DNA of 64,000 nt from Annona cherimola (taxonomy: Eukaryota; Streptophyta; Magnoliopsida; Magnoliales; Annonaceae): contig CM059971.1 of NCBI GenBank assembly GCA_030490835.1, positions 52,438,012-52,502,011 of the forward strand, given 5' to 3'. Of this stretch, positions 45,122-56,425 are shown one piece after another. How positions within the stretch are numbered: position 1 is the first letter of the stretch; the number at the start of each line of letters is the position of its first letter. The position numbers and the translations under genes are program-made. A model generated the notes under the pieces. That model was given only the letters and a program-made list of their open reading frames with translations, was not told the origin of the DNA and searched no databases.

Positions 45122-46537
45122 TAGGGGTGCAACTTGGGTCGGGTAGGTCCGGGTAGGAGTCGACCCTACCCCTACCCTATTTTAAAAAGCTCCTACCCTA
45201 CCCTATTTTATGCCGGGTCGGTTCGAGGCATACCCTACCCTATTTTTTTAAGGCCGGGTCGGTTTCGGTTCCAGTTCCAAATTAGTTCCATTAAAAATTC
45301 TTCAAGCATGCTGCCAAAATCTGTTTGTAAGTCTGGATATTTGAATATCATGACCAAGTATAAACAATTTACCAAATCTGTTCCAAACATTTGCAAGAAA
45401 TTCATAAAATAGTTAACGAATGCATGAAACTTTCAACAAGAAATCATTCAAATGGTTAAAAATTGTGAGCAAGAATACATGTTGCCAAACAAATGCACAG
45501 ATTTGTCCAAATGTCAAGCCACACCAAACAATTAACATATACCAGAAATTTCATCCTTTACAACTTTTAACAATCACGTGCATAACGATAAATCCGAATA
45601 TCAAGAAATCAAACAAAAAATCATTTAAACTGGGGTAAACTGAGGCAGATTTGAGGACTTACCCAAAATAGATTTCAATCCGACAGAGAGGCAGCAGTTA
45701 AGGACCCATTCGAAATAGATTTGAAACCGCACCCCTAATTAGAATGATGTGGGGCTGCAGACATGTAAGCTTGGGATTTGGGGATAAAAGGTGGAAAATG
45801 TCAAAGGGAGACGGGCTGAAGGGAAAGAAGCGCAGGGCGGGAGGGAGAACGAGGCAAACAAAGGTTTGGATCTCCTTGGACTAGGCTGTTCAAGATGGCC
45901 ATGGCCTTCCTGGAGATGCTAATGTTGGAGTGCATCTACTTCAGCACTTTGAGGAGAGAGGAATGCTAGAACGAAGAGGTGGTAGGAGAGAATGGGAACC
46001 AAAGATGCGTGTGACAAGCAATGGCTGCCGGCTGCGATGAGGGCAACGATGGACGGCTGTTAAGGTTTCTTTCTGCTTTTTGTGCAATTAGGTGTTGTCG
46101 ACGACGACGAGCGGACGCGGCGATGCTGACGGGCTGGCGGCGTCGAGGACAATGAGCAGACGCGGCGATGACAGGCTGATGGCGTCGAGGACAACGATCG
46201 GACGCAGCACTGAGAGACGGGCTGGAGGATTGCTGGATGGGGAGATGGCGTTGGCAACTTGGAGGAGGGCGATGGCGTTGGAGGCTCAAAATCGAATTAG
46301 GAAAGAGATTTTAGGTTAGGGCAGCGCCCAACAGAGGAGCATCTGAAAGGCCGAACCGAGCCTGTTAGTAATATATATATATATATATTATACAATTCGG
46401 GTTGGTTCCGGGTACCCGGCACCTGGAACCGACCCTACCCAAATTTCCAAGGGTATTTTTTAACCGGAACCGAACCGACCCTATTTAGGGTACCCATCGG
46501 GTCGACCCGTGGGTACCCGACCCAAGTTGCACCCCTA
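45122..46537. mobile_element. Non-autonomous hAT-type DNA transposon, copy 2
   Basis: Termini TAGGGGTGCAACTTGGGTCG are perfect inverted repeats (23 bp in all), flanked by a perfect 8-bp duplication CTTGACTT (45114-45121 and 46538-46545). The length is 1416 bp. Subterminal regions are dense in GGGTCGGGT and CCTACCCTA motifs, as in copy 1. The interior has no transposase and includes a GC-rich segment (about 45820-46320) unlike its surroundings and unlike copy 1. A TA run lies at 46369-46390. Confidence 0.93.
46105..46240. repeat. GC-rich 42-45 bp tandem repeat inside hAT copy 2
   Basis: Three units start near 46114, 46159 and 46201 with GACGCRGC and contain 'gcgtcgaggacaa'. The minus strand has an open frame over it (45966-46289) that translates to Arg/Pro/Ser-rich repeats. 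I take it as repeat-driven and not a proven protein. Confidence 0.65.
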
Positions 46538-46545
46538 CTTGACTT

Positions 46546-47142
46546 ATTATGCAAGAAATCTAATAAAAGAATCAAAGATTAAAAAAAGTTAAAAGGACTT
46601 TTATTGCGGGAATTATTTGGTAATACACAAAACTTGTATATTTTTATAAAACTTTTCAACATGGGGGGGAGTTGAGAAAACATGTCATTTCATGTTGATA
46701 AAGGCCATTTAAAATAACTAGCTCTTGCTAACTGTACTTGGCAATGATAGAGCGCTGGGAATCAAAGAAGAAAAGGGAGGAGAAGATCAAGGTCTCATTT
46801 AGGGTTTACCATTGCAACAATCAGCCATCGCATACCTCCTTTATCTTCTGTAGAGGAAAGGAGTCTATGTGAGCGGGATCATCTACTAATGCACAGCTAC
46901 AACTTCTTCCAGTTAGATCTGCTGCATGGTGAGACCGATTGCATGCAGAAGAGCACCATGGTCTCTTGCTCTAACAACCTTGTTGCCATCAAGGCCAAGC
47001 CAAGAGCAATACTTGGAACCCTTCATCAGCTCCCCACTTAAACAAGGTCACTGCTGATCTGCTACACGGGTGAAGCACTCTAAGTGTAAATTCTTATTTT
47101 CACACCCATTAAGGGGTTATGTATTGTTTGCTTGTTCTTATG
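46546..47142. other. Unassigned, moderately GC-rich stretch
   Basis: At 46740-47080 the base composition is gene-like, but every frame has stops and no motif was recognised. No repeat ends are seen. Confidence 0.3.
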
Positions 47143-47176
47143 TGTGCACACACACACACACCCACACACACACACA
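47143..47176. repeat. CA microsatellite
   Basis: An ACACAC tract interrupted once by CCC, preceded by 'tgtgtgc'. Confidence 0.95.
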
Positions 47177-47457
47177 AATTCCTATTTTCATTGTGTTCCT
47201 TCATGCTTTTCTGTTCAAATGGAAGAAATAGAAAGGCTTAGGTAGGCTACTTGTGTTGTATATTTTGTATATCCTAAAATTTTTGATTTTGGCTTTATAA
47301 GTCGATATTTATGCTATAATACCATTGGTTCAAAGAATCTAATTGTCTCACATATCATCAATCTTGGGATTTCTACACATTAATCTTGTTCTTGAGAACC
47401 TAGGAAAAAGGTCATCACTTTGTAACAGTCGTTAGAGCTGCTAATTGGTAGTTTGAA

Positions 47458-47724
47458 TCATTGTAATGCGGATGACTTTGGCATATACGAGTCACTATCT
47501 TTCTTGCTTATTTTTTTGATAAAGCCATCTTGCTTATTATGCTTACTTAAGTCCTCAAAAATTTTGGCCTCTTTGTCTTCATCGTTGGCAATAAGAGGAA
47601 CAAATTGGGGAAATGTGGTAAATTTTGCCTCATCAACAAAATAATTCCATTGTGTCAAATTATCAAACTCTTCTTCTTTTTGGTACTTTATACTTTGTAC
47701 AAAACATTCATAAAAAAATACCAA
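47458..47724 (-). CDS. Hypothetical ORF (88 aa)
   Basis: It starts MVFFYECFVQSIKYQKEEEF and continues hydrophilic with 'DNLTQWNYFVDEAKFTTFP' and a Lys/Asp-rich end. There is no signal peptide, membrane segment or family I recognise. The neighbours are unassigned sequence and a microsatellite. It may be a relic of a transposon gene. Confidence 0.22.
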   Translation of the reverse strand: MVFFYECFVQSIKYQKEEEFDNLTQWNYFVDEAKFTTFPQFVPLIANDEDKEAKIFEDLSKHNKQDGFIKKISKKDSDSYMPKSSALQ

Positions 47725-47729
47725 AATTG

Positions 47730-49180
47730 TATTCTAGTTCCCTTACTACAGTTTGTTTACAAATGACATGTACATAAAGTGAGTATTGGCAAACAAATAA
47801 GAGGACGTTGAGGTAGGTTCATGGAAGGACAAAATCAGAAATAATCTAAAGCAACATTGGCAATAAACCTAGGGAAAGTAGAGTTAGATAATTTACCCAT
47901 GTGCACTGAAGAATTGAAATTATCAGGAAGAGTGGTTTTCAAGTGGAAAGATATTGAAGTGTTAGCGAGAGGCTAGAAGAACATGCATATTGGTCAACAA
48001 AAATCTATGAAACCACAAACTTATTGAGGACATGTTTTATGATTAATGGCAACCACATATTATTTATTTTGGTTGATTTTATCTAAGTGGTAAATTACTT
48101 ATGATATCGATGAATTTTGTGTAAGATCATTTTTTAGCACTAGTGGATTTTTTAGAAGGTTTGTGTTGCTTAGGATCTAATTGCATGGAATGCCCCATTA
48201 CACAGTTGTGAATAAGCATGGAAAATGTGTGTCTGTGTTATTCTCCCCTCGTTCTAATCTCATTAATTTGATTACAAAACATCAAATACCTTAGCAAATC
48301 CTCCATTTGTTCTTTCTCTACTGATGATTATATTTTGTTGGTTTTTGATAATTTGCATATGGTTTTGGTTGCTTCTTTCAATTTTGACTACTTTCTAGAT
48401 GTTTCTAAAGAATGGATTTTCTTTTTTGTAACAAGGTAGAAAAAGATGCATTTCTAATTGGTCATATTGTCTTCTTCCCAATGTTGTCTGACATTGTCAC
48501 CTTTAGGCCATTTTTCAATGATTTTAGCAACTTTATTGATTTCGGTAGCTTTATTGTTGTCTTTAAACATCAAATTTTGTTTTTTGCATATGGGTTGCAA
48601 AGATGGGATATTAATCACCTTATAGTCTCCTATAAGGAGATGCTTTCTTGTTTTTTCTTAAATGTTGATGGTATCCCTCCATTCTTTGCTGTGCAGTTCA
48701 TTTGATTAGTAAATTGGCTTGCTTTCTCTTGCTACCACAATTATTATCCGATCTAGCTTTCATAGTCACTCAGATCTACTAAATGAACAAACAACGTGAA
48801 TCACAAAGCTAATGTGTGGTAGTAACAGATAACTATCCCAGTCATTTAATGTAATAATGATAATTTTTAAATTGCAACCTTAAGCATATAATATATATAA
48901 ATGTAACTTTTGGGTCAAGGAATTAATGAGATTGAATATAAATAAATGGCCTAAAATTATAAAATAAAAGAAGAAGTAAATAACAAATAAGTAATGATGA
49001 GTCTAAGTGCTATTATTAAATAAAAACCCAAGTATATTAATTAATCTTAGATTAACTAATACCAATCAAGTGGTCCTATTTAGATAATTTATTTACTTAA
49101 ATTATTTAAATTAATGAATGACTATGATTTAATGGCTTAAATGCATACTATAGATTTAAGTTATAAAATTTAAATTTTAT
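47730..49180. other. Long unassigned stretch
   Basis: A plus-strand open frame at 48412-48705 (98 codons, F-rich) has no recognised motif. 48880-49180 is very AT-rich. It may contain eroded retroelement sequence, but no ends or domains can be shown. Confidence 0.3.
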
Positions 49181-49189
49181 GATTCATGA

Positions 49190-49410
49190 TATGTAAATAT
49201 ATATGGATATATATATATATATGAAAATATAAAAAATAATATGAGGAGTAGTTGTACACGTATGTGCACGGACTACCAAAAAAAAAAAGAAAGAAAAGGG
49301 TCCGAAGCCCCTTCCATTGCATATAGAGAAGGAAAACGGGAGGAGAGGAGGAAAAAAAAGAGAAGAAGCAGGGAGGGGAGGAGAGAGAGGATTTGTCTCT
49401 ATCCATCCCT
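49190..49410. repeat. TA tract and purine-rich low-complexity sequence
   Basis: A TA-rich run at 49194-49232 is followed by A/G-rich sequence at 49277-49395. A similar purine-rich block occurs inside the long gypsy LTRs (36635, 52195), so this region might be an eroded LTR in plus orientation; that is a guess. Confidence 0.5.
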
Positions 49411-50358
49411 GCTGTCGTCGCCGCTGGAGGTAAGGAAGATGGTTTTTTTGTTGATTTTGAAATTTCTCTCTAAGCACAGGAAAATCATAGGGCTTTTGTT
49501 CAATATGGTAGATCTATAAGAATGAAGGGAGAAATCATAAGAAAGAGGATGGAAATTCAATCCATGGCTATGGTGAGTTAAAGTTTTGATTTTCTACCCA
49601 AAACATAGTTGAAATCATGGGGGTTTTCATGGATTCTTATAAATATGGGAGCCTAATCATGAAATATAATGTGAGAATTAAACCCTATTCATTAATTAAA
49701 ATTTTAAAGTTAGGATTTATTCGTTCTATATACTTAAGATGTTCAATTTTTATGTGATTAATGGAAAAAATATGTAGATATGGTGAATGGGTATTTATAC
49801 ATGCAATTTTAAAGGAAATTTAGATTTTTACCTAACCCTAAATACAGGGCAGCCACGAAATTTGTGAATAGGCATAGGGCTTTTGTAGTTGTGTATGGAA
49901 TTATTTAAAAATAGTTATGAAAATTGGGTGAAAAAAATGAAGGTAGTAGTGTAAGTTTCCCATATGTCTAAGAATGGGGGTAAAAATATAAGAATTAATC
50001 ACTTAATGCTTTGTAATTATAGAAGTCCAAAATGGGCCTTCACATGTGTATGGGGTTTGTGACTGTGATTTCCCTATAAGGTTGAAAAATCTGGTGGTTT
50101 CTGGGGATAAAGTAGGATTGATCTCTAGATAAGAATCCAAGAGGGTTCAGGAATTAGTAGAGTTGTACTAATGATAGATGTCCTGAGTACTCTTTGGGTG
50201 TGGACCATTTTTTTAAGCCAACTTGGCTATTAGATGTGATTCCTTAATTTTAGGGATTTTGGTGGGATGTTAATAGTGCCCAGTTCTTTTGGGAGGTAGT
50301 GGTGGCATGGATCATAAGGTAAGGACATGTGTGAGGTGAGTTTGACCAAGCCTCTACA
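49411..50358. other. Unassigned; possible eroded LTR of the Tat-like element
   Basis: No coding frames are visible. If the element at 50640-62050 is minus-oriented, its 3' LTR should lie here, ending near 50358 ('gcctctaca'), beside a pyrimidine-rich tract. No second LTR is available for comparison. Confidence 0.25.
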
Positions 50359-50402
50359 CTAGTCCCCCTCCCATCCACCCTTTTCCATCCACCCTTTTTC
50401 TT
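50359..50402 (-). other. Candidate polypurine tract of the Tat-like element
   Basis: The minus strand is almost entirely purine here, with AAAGGGTGGATGG twice and then GGGAGGGGGA. It precedes a possible LTR start TGTAGAGG. It is in the right place and strand for an element whose pol is at 61330-62000, but it is not proven. Confidence 0.35.
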
Positions 50403-50639
50403 ATAGTCATTTTCTTGCCAGTTGTGTGTAGGTGGGAAAAAATAATGTTAACAGGTAGATGGTGTGTTTTAAATTTAAATATTAAAGGTTGTGTTGTGTC
50501 CTATCAAAGAATCATTAATATGGTATAGGGTTCATTTCGGCGGCATTATTTTTTACTTATTGAGTTTATACAATAGTTTAATGTCGGTTATTTACTAGAG
50601 AGGGGTGCATTGAAGAAAAGGATTTTTTGTGGTAGTGTT

Positions 50640-51490
50640 CGTTCTCTGAGTTCTTCTTCTTAGCACTGCAATAATGGAAGGTGGGGTTAAAGGGCCTCAA
50701 ATGGTGAAGTCTGGAAAGGCATTTGTTCGAATTGATCTACTGCAGGCGTTAGTCTCGAATTTTGCAGGAGACGAGTTGTAGGAAGTTTGAATTAGGGTTG
50801 CATGTTATCTGCTGAAAAGGTATGCAATTGTTATTCCTTTCATAGAGGATAGGGTAAATTAGAGTCTAGAAGGCTCGATGGCTGTCTTTGAAGATATGTT
50901 TAAAGTAGGCATTTAGTTGCAGATGGTTTTGCCCTGGGAATATTTCATAGTTATAATATTTGTCTAGTGCCATTAACTCCAAATGCGTGAAACTGGATCT
51001 TGGCATTTGAAATGCTAGGAAAGAAGCACTGTGTTTTGATGAATTGGAACATGTTTTCCCAATTTGCAACATTGATGAACCCACACGAGTATGGGTTTTG
51101 CCATTTCACGTCAGCGGTCAAGGCAGTGAAATTAATTGGGAAGGCATCTTCCATATATAGAGGCTAGAAGGGCAAGTTTTTGTATGTTTGGTTGATGGAG
51201 GGGGATTAGGAGGTTCCTATGGATTGGAACCCTAGTCCAGCTGCTGAGGCTGTGCCGTTGAATGATGTTGAAACTTAGGCAGTAAAATAGTTGGCTGGCT
51301 TGCTAGAAAGACCAGTAAGCGCATTGAGGCAGGAAATGTTGGCTATAATATGGAGTTATAGTGGAGCCATAGGGTGTGGATGAGGAGATGGAGAAGGTTT
51401 TAAAGTTCGTTGGAGAACCTAATGTGGAGACGATGGTGAAACGGGTAGCGAGACGGCCCAGATTGAAGAAGAAAGCACGGTCGTCAGAGA
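50640..51490 (+). pseudogene. Antisense gag-like ORF of the Tat-like element, part 1
   Basis: The plus-strand frame at about 50992-51240 reads 'MNWNMFSQFATLMNPHEYGF', 'TSAVKAVKLIGKASSIYRG', then a stop in place of W, then 'KGKFLYVWLMEGDWEVPMDW'. This 'G-W-K-x-K-F-F-x-V' pattern resembles the 'putative gypsy type transposon' family found in plant element ORFs (recognised by pattern only). It is opposite in strand to the integrase at 61330-62000. It is cut at 51491-51495 by the solo LTR and continues at 55097. Confidence 0.55.
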
Positions 51491-52194
51491 CAAGTTGTGA
51501 AACTCCAACCTATGTAGGACACAATGGGATGCATTGAACATATATACATGATTTATATGTGATTTAAATGAATTTTGAATGATTTATGGATGATTTTATG
51601 ATTTTATGATATTTTGCAATTATGGTTTAATTAAGAATGGTGATTAAAAATGTAATCGCCGGAGCCCAAAGTGAGTCGGTATGACCCGCGGGGCTTAACG
51701 AGGATTTAAAGATGACAAGGTGTCATGAATAATCATGTTCATTACCATGATTTAATTTATGGAGATTAAAATGTAATTATGGAATTAAGGTGAAAAATAA
51801 TAGAAAATTCATAACTTGACGCCTACAAGGCGGATTTCGATGAAATTTGAAAGGTAAGCTTACGAAGGTGGGATCAATCTTATGAATTAATTGGATTAAG
51901 GGAATCATGATGGGATTAGGGTGATAATTAATTATTTTTATCCCAAATCCAAAAGATAAATTCAAGTGGTCATAATTTGACGTAGAAATGTTGGATTGAG
52001 ATGAAATTTGAAACGATGGAATAAAATTATGAAATCTATGAGATGAATGGAATGGATTAAGCTAATTATCATGGAAAGTTGGTTTCTTGGAGAGCAAGTA
52101 ACAAGTTGCTTAAGAGCTAAGTAAAGAAGGGCAATTATGGAAAGTGAAAATAGAATTTACTAAAATGCTTGAGCACCACGAAAAGTGGGAAATA

Positions 52195-52325
52195 AAAGGA
52201 GGAAAGAGAGGAGCAAGGGTTGGACCTTCCAGCAAGGGGGGAGAAGGAGAGATAGAAGGAGAGAGAAAGAGAGAGAAGAAGAGAGAAGGAGAGAGAGAAG
52301 AGAGGAAAAAGGGAGAAAAAAAGGG
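52195..52325 (+). repeat. GA-rich low-complexity tract in the solo LTR
   Basis: Runs of GAGAGA and GAAGAG spanning about 130 bp. The equivalent place in other members of the LTR family is also purine-rich (36635-36720; complement at 23455-23510 and 615-670). Confidence 0.85.
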
Positions 52326-54146
52326 ATTTTTTCCAAAGGCAAAAGCTAGGGCACATCAAAACCAGCAAGGATGAGAAAAAAATAAGGGAATTTCAAGTGC
52401 TCAATGGAGGGATTATCAATTAATCAAGTAAGTATATGTTAATCTTGATTTTAAGCCTCAAATCTGGAAGTTATATGATGTTGTAAACTAAAATATGAAC
52501 GGAATAGTAAATGGATGAATTTTAGCATGAAAATATTTAGCAAGATTATTTATGGGGTTATTAAGGAAAAACCAAATTTTCAGCTTAAAAAGATAATCCA
52601 GTTGTAAATTAAAAATCTGAGAAAATCAACCTGAACAGGGTTGTACGGGTGGCAGGATCAGCTGCACCAAAATAGTTTTAATAATTTGTTTACATGGAAT
52701 TTTGAGTATAAAATTTTACATGATAATAATACATATTTAGAATCACAAAAATAAAATAAAAATTAGATTTTTATGGGTATAAATATACCCCATAATTAAC
52801 GTGATTCAGGCTGTCTGAAAATGGATGTTGCTGTCCAGCAAGGTAAAAATACCAAAATAAATAGAAATATTAAATATTTCGTTCTGGAAATATTTATTTT
52901 AGTATTTAATGTATTTATTGAGGTATTTGTAAAATTTAAGATAAAAAATTCTTGATTTGATATTAATTAAAGATTTTTATATTTCAGTATGCCTGATTTC
53001 AGCATATGTGGATAGTTGGAGAAAAAATCAAAAAGAAATATGAAACCTATGTAGAAATGATCCAAATTGATATATATGTTAATAACCTATATTTGGGTTA
53101 GGAAAAGTTGGATTAATGGCTAAAAATTCGGATTTATAAAACTGCTTAGGGTTATGTGTCAAAAGACACATTAAATGGGTGAAAAATGGGTTCCAAAGTT
53201 GCTATTTTGGAAACCTATGATTAGTGGATTTAAATTCCATAAAAATACCCTAAGTATAGTGGTAATTAAGGATAATTATCATGCTGAAATTTAGATTAAA
53301 TTTTTGACTTGAGAAATTTTATGAAATGCCTCATATATGTGTTGCCAAATGGGCATATGCGAAAGGATAGACATGCATAAGTGGTAAATGACCTAAGTAA
53401 ATTGATTTTGTGTAAAAATGCATGAAAATATGATAAATTGTTTGAATATATTTCTGTTTATAATTTCATGATGTTAATCTCAAATTTTAGAATTTAATTA
53501 ATGAGGCTTAAGGCGACAATGGGTGCTTAAAATGAGCACCGATGTGTGAATTTTGGAAAATAAGTGGAAAATGGATTAAGAAAGGTAATGAGCCATTAAA
53601 TAATAATTATTGGATGATTATTATGTGATTGAATTATTACCCTACTTATGGGACCAAATGTGATGTGTAATAGCCCATGTAGTGTACAAGTATGTACTAT
53701 ATGGGCATAACGACTTGAGAAGTCGAAGGAATTATGTATGTTAAAAAAAAATGGGTTGAAAAACTGAGTTGAATGCAAACAAAGGAAATATATGAATGTT
53801 ATATCATTCTTATATGTAAAGGCAAAGGCAAAGGGATAAGCGAAACGGAAAGCTAAGCAAGCGAGGTAAGCAAGCAGCTTTCTAAATGAGTTTTGTTTTA
53901 AATGCTTTCCAAGTTATTTAAGGATGACCATTCCTTGTCTAAATGTGTATTGAAATGTTATTTCAATTATGATGGATGAATTGCTTACTGTTTCGTAAGT
54001 ATTTATGAAAAGTGATGAAGCATGGATTTAAACGATGTTTAAAAGGGATTGTGCAAAGAATTCTCTTCATGAGAATGACAAGTTCCATGTGTAAGGGGGT
54101 ATATGATGCTGGGGTGACTAAAAGTCATGCATGGAATGGAAATCAA

Positions 54147-54290
54147 GTAGGCTAGTCGAGGTAGTAAGTGGACAAGGAGTCCCCCTTGACGTCACCAAGT
54201 CAGAAAGGACCAGCGAGGTAGGCTAGTCAAGGTAGTAAGTGGACAAGGAGTCCCCCTTGACGTTGCCAAGTCGGTAAGTCCGGCGCCAAG
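54147..54290 (+). repeat. 71-bp tandem duplication in the solo LTR
   Basis: Two copies start at 54147 and 54218 with GTAGGCTAGTC and contain 'ggacaaggagtcccccttga'. The LTR at 56496 has one related copy near 60307. Confidence 0.9.
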
Positions 54291-55096
54291 GATGGAAAGG
54301 ATCATGTCATGAAAGAGGGTTCCCCGTGCTAGCGTACCGTCACATAAAGGATAACGTCATTAATGGAAATGATGAATTTGTACATCTAATGTTTATGAAA
54401 TGCCCAAAAACTGGGTTATACGAATGGTTTACATGAATGGTTTTTCATGAATGATTTTTATGAAATATTTATGAAAGGTTTATGAAAAAGTTTCTACTCC
54501 GCAGGAAGTTGATCACTTGCTAAGTGTCTCTACTGAATAGAGGGAAATACTTTTAAAGAATGTTGCTTTCAAAATGAATTGCATGAAAATCCTAATCTTG
54601 CTTATTGAGTTTCGACTCAGGTTTTGTTTTCCAAACCCAAAGACAGGTGAAAGGAAGGAGGCAAGGAGCACAGGTGGAGATTCAAGGATGAATGAATTTC
54701 CACGAGTACCTGTATATGAATCTAAGGGTTGAATGATTATATGAATGTTAACAATTAAATTATTATTCGATGTTATAGAAGAGTTATGCTATGTTTTATG
54801 CCTATGGATTGGCGAAAAATTTTTATGGGTAAATGCTAAGGCATGAAATATGCTGATATGATTAAGTATGAAGATTATGAGATGACATGTGTAACTCTCA
54901 AATGATATAATGGCCTAAAAGGGCATTTATTGGAAATAGAATGTATAAATGATATAAAATCCTAAGGAGTTAGGATTAAGTGGATAAATATCTAATAAAA
55001 ACCCGCCGTGTGACAGGGCAACAATCCTGATCACGTTTACCAGTCGAACGATCTTTAGGTAAGGTTGTGATGCTCGAGCTGGGGCATTACACAAGT

Positions 55097-56180
55097 GAAG
55101 TGTTGGTGTTAGATGAGCTAATAGAGGTGGGGAAAGGATTTTGGATGTGGTCGAGGGGGTAGACATGGAAGGGGGCAGGATGTACCGGAGTAGGGAATTA
55201 AGGAGGAGGTCATTACTGAAAAGGGCTTAAAAATGAAGGAGAATGATGTGAATAAGAGTTTATCCAGTAGTAAGCCTATTATGCTTGTGCCCACATGGAG
55301 AGTTTACTCCACATCATCATTGGATGATGAAGGAGTTGTTCAGAGGTATTGCGAGGTGCCTTTTACTGAATGAAGAGAGAAAATGACAGGGGGGAGAGAT
55401 TTGAAGAGATGTTTGATTGACTAAAAAAGGGGTATGTTGATGGCATTGGTTCTTTGGTCTTGATGGAAACTCATTATTGTGAGATGGTGAAGAGAGTACA
55501 TAAAGCTAAAGAGGATTTGCGCAGGCAATCAAGTATAAACAATGCCCTAGTTGAGTAAACGAGGAGAGTTAAATCTGATTCGGAGAGTTTAAGAGAAAAA
55601 TTTGTGAAGATTTTGGATGATTGTGAGGAGAAGTTATGAACTACCAATGCAAAGGGAGCGATGTGAACCGTTGGAGGGTCAATGCCATAAGTTGGAGGAA
55701 AGTACCCTGGGTGGGCAGCATAGGTTAAGCTCAAAGAGGAGGAGATGGAGAGATTGAAAGTGGCCCTGTTATCCCAGAGGGAAAATTCTGAGCAAGCATT
55801 GTTAATTTAGAAAAATGAATCTAAACGAAAGAGATTGGACTTTGGAAACGATGTTATAAAAAAGCGTTCAATGTTTGTATTAACAAGTGGATGCAGGTTT
55901 TGATGTCTCAAAGTTTGGTGGCTATGATATTTCGAAAAGCGAGGAGGAGGAAGACACAAGGTTTGAGGGTTCATAAATTTTTTTTGTGGGCAATGGGCAC
56001 GTGGATGTTATGGGAATATGTTGTTGCAGGAAAAGGACCAGTTTACTTCGTTGATATTCTTTTGTTTAGATTTGGATTTTATGGAGCTATATGTCTCTTT
56101 GTTTGGATTTATTGCTCGGAAAGGTGTTATAGTTCCTTTGTTTTGGATTTTCGAATTGTATATGCTTGATATGGCATGTG
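55097..56180 (+). pseudogene. Antisense gag-like ORF of the Tat-like element, part 2
   Basis: This continues the ORF after the solo LTR. A segment at about 55430-55640 reads 'MALVLWS'-like text and then 'CEMVKRVHKAKEDLRRQSS', 'VKSDSESLREKFVKILDDCE', an amphipathic coiled-coil type sequence that commonly follows the gag-like domain in such ORFs. Stops and shifts are frequent. A short tail ('QEKDQFTSLIFFCLDLDFME', about 56025-56085) lies before the tandem array. Confidence 0.5.
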
Positions 56181-56229
56181 ACTATCGTTGCCCTGGTTTG
56201 TTTTGGGTCATCAAACCCTTTTGCGAGTC

Positions 56230-56425
56230 GATGGGATGTTGTAACCCCTTTGAGGAGGTCTTTGGATCATTTTGATGTGATGGGGCTATCGAGGCCCTTT
56301 GTGGAGGTCATTGTACTGTTTTGATATGATGGGGCTATTGAAGCCCTTCGTGGCGGTCATTGAATCGTTTAAATATGATGGAGCTATTGAAGCTCTTTTT
56401 TTTAGGTCATTTGAACCATTTGTCA
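56230..56425 (+). repeat. 49-bp tandem array (four copies)
   Basis: Units start at 56230, 56279, 56328 and 56377, an exact 49-bp spacing, with GATGGGGCTATTGAAGCCCT and 'ggtcattga' in each. The copies are diverged. The array lies between the Tat-like pol and the antisense ORF, in the region known in plant Tat/Ogre elements to generate tandem repeats. Confidence 0.9.

Larger units (their letters stand above)
51496..55091 (+). mobile_element. Solo long gypsy LTR, plus orientation
   Basis: It runs from TGTGAAACTCCAACC to CTCGAGCTGGGGCATTACA and is 3596 bp. The duplication CAAGT is perfect (51491-51495 and 55092-55096). It contains the CGCCTACAAGGCG hairpin at about 51821, a GA-rich tract at 52195-52325, a 71-bp tandem duplication and the conserved U5 end at 55000-55065. 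No internal region is present, so it is solo. It interrupts the antisense gag-like ORF. Confidence 0.94.

Noticed and set aside
45966..46289. 107-codon Arg/Pro/Ser-rich minus-strand frame in hAT copy 2
   Set aside because: It follows a GC-rich tandem repeat that is open on both strands; this is repeat-driven and has no recognised domain.
49170..49519. Overlapping frames near the TA and purine-rich tract
   Set aside because: Low complexity on both strands with no domain.
52135..52374. Open frames on both strands in the GA-rich tract
   Set aside because: A low-complexity translation (E/R/K or S/L) inside a solo LTR.
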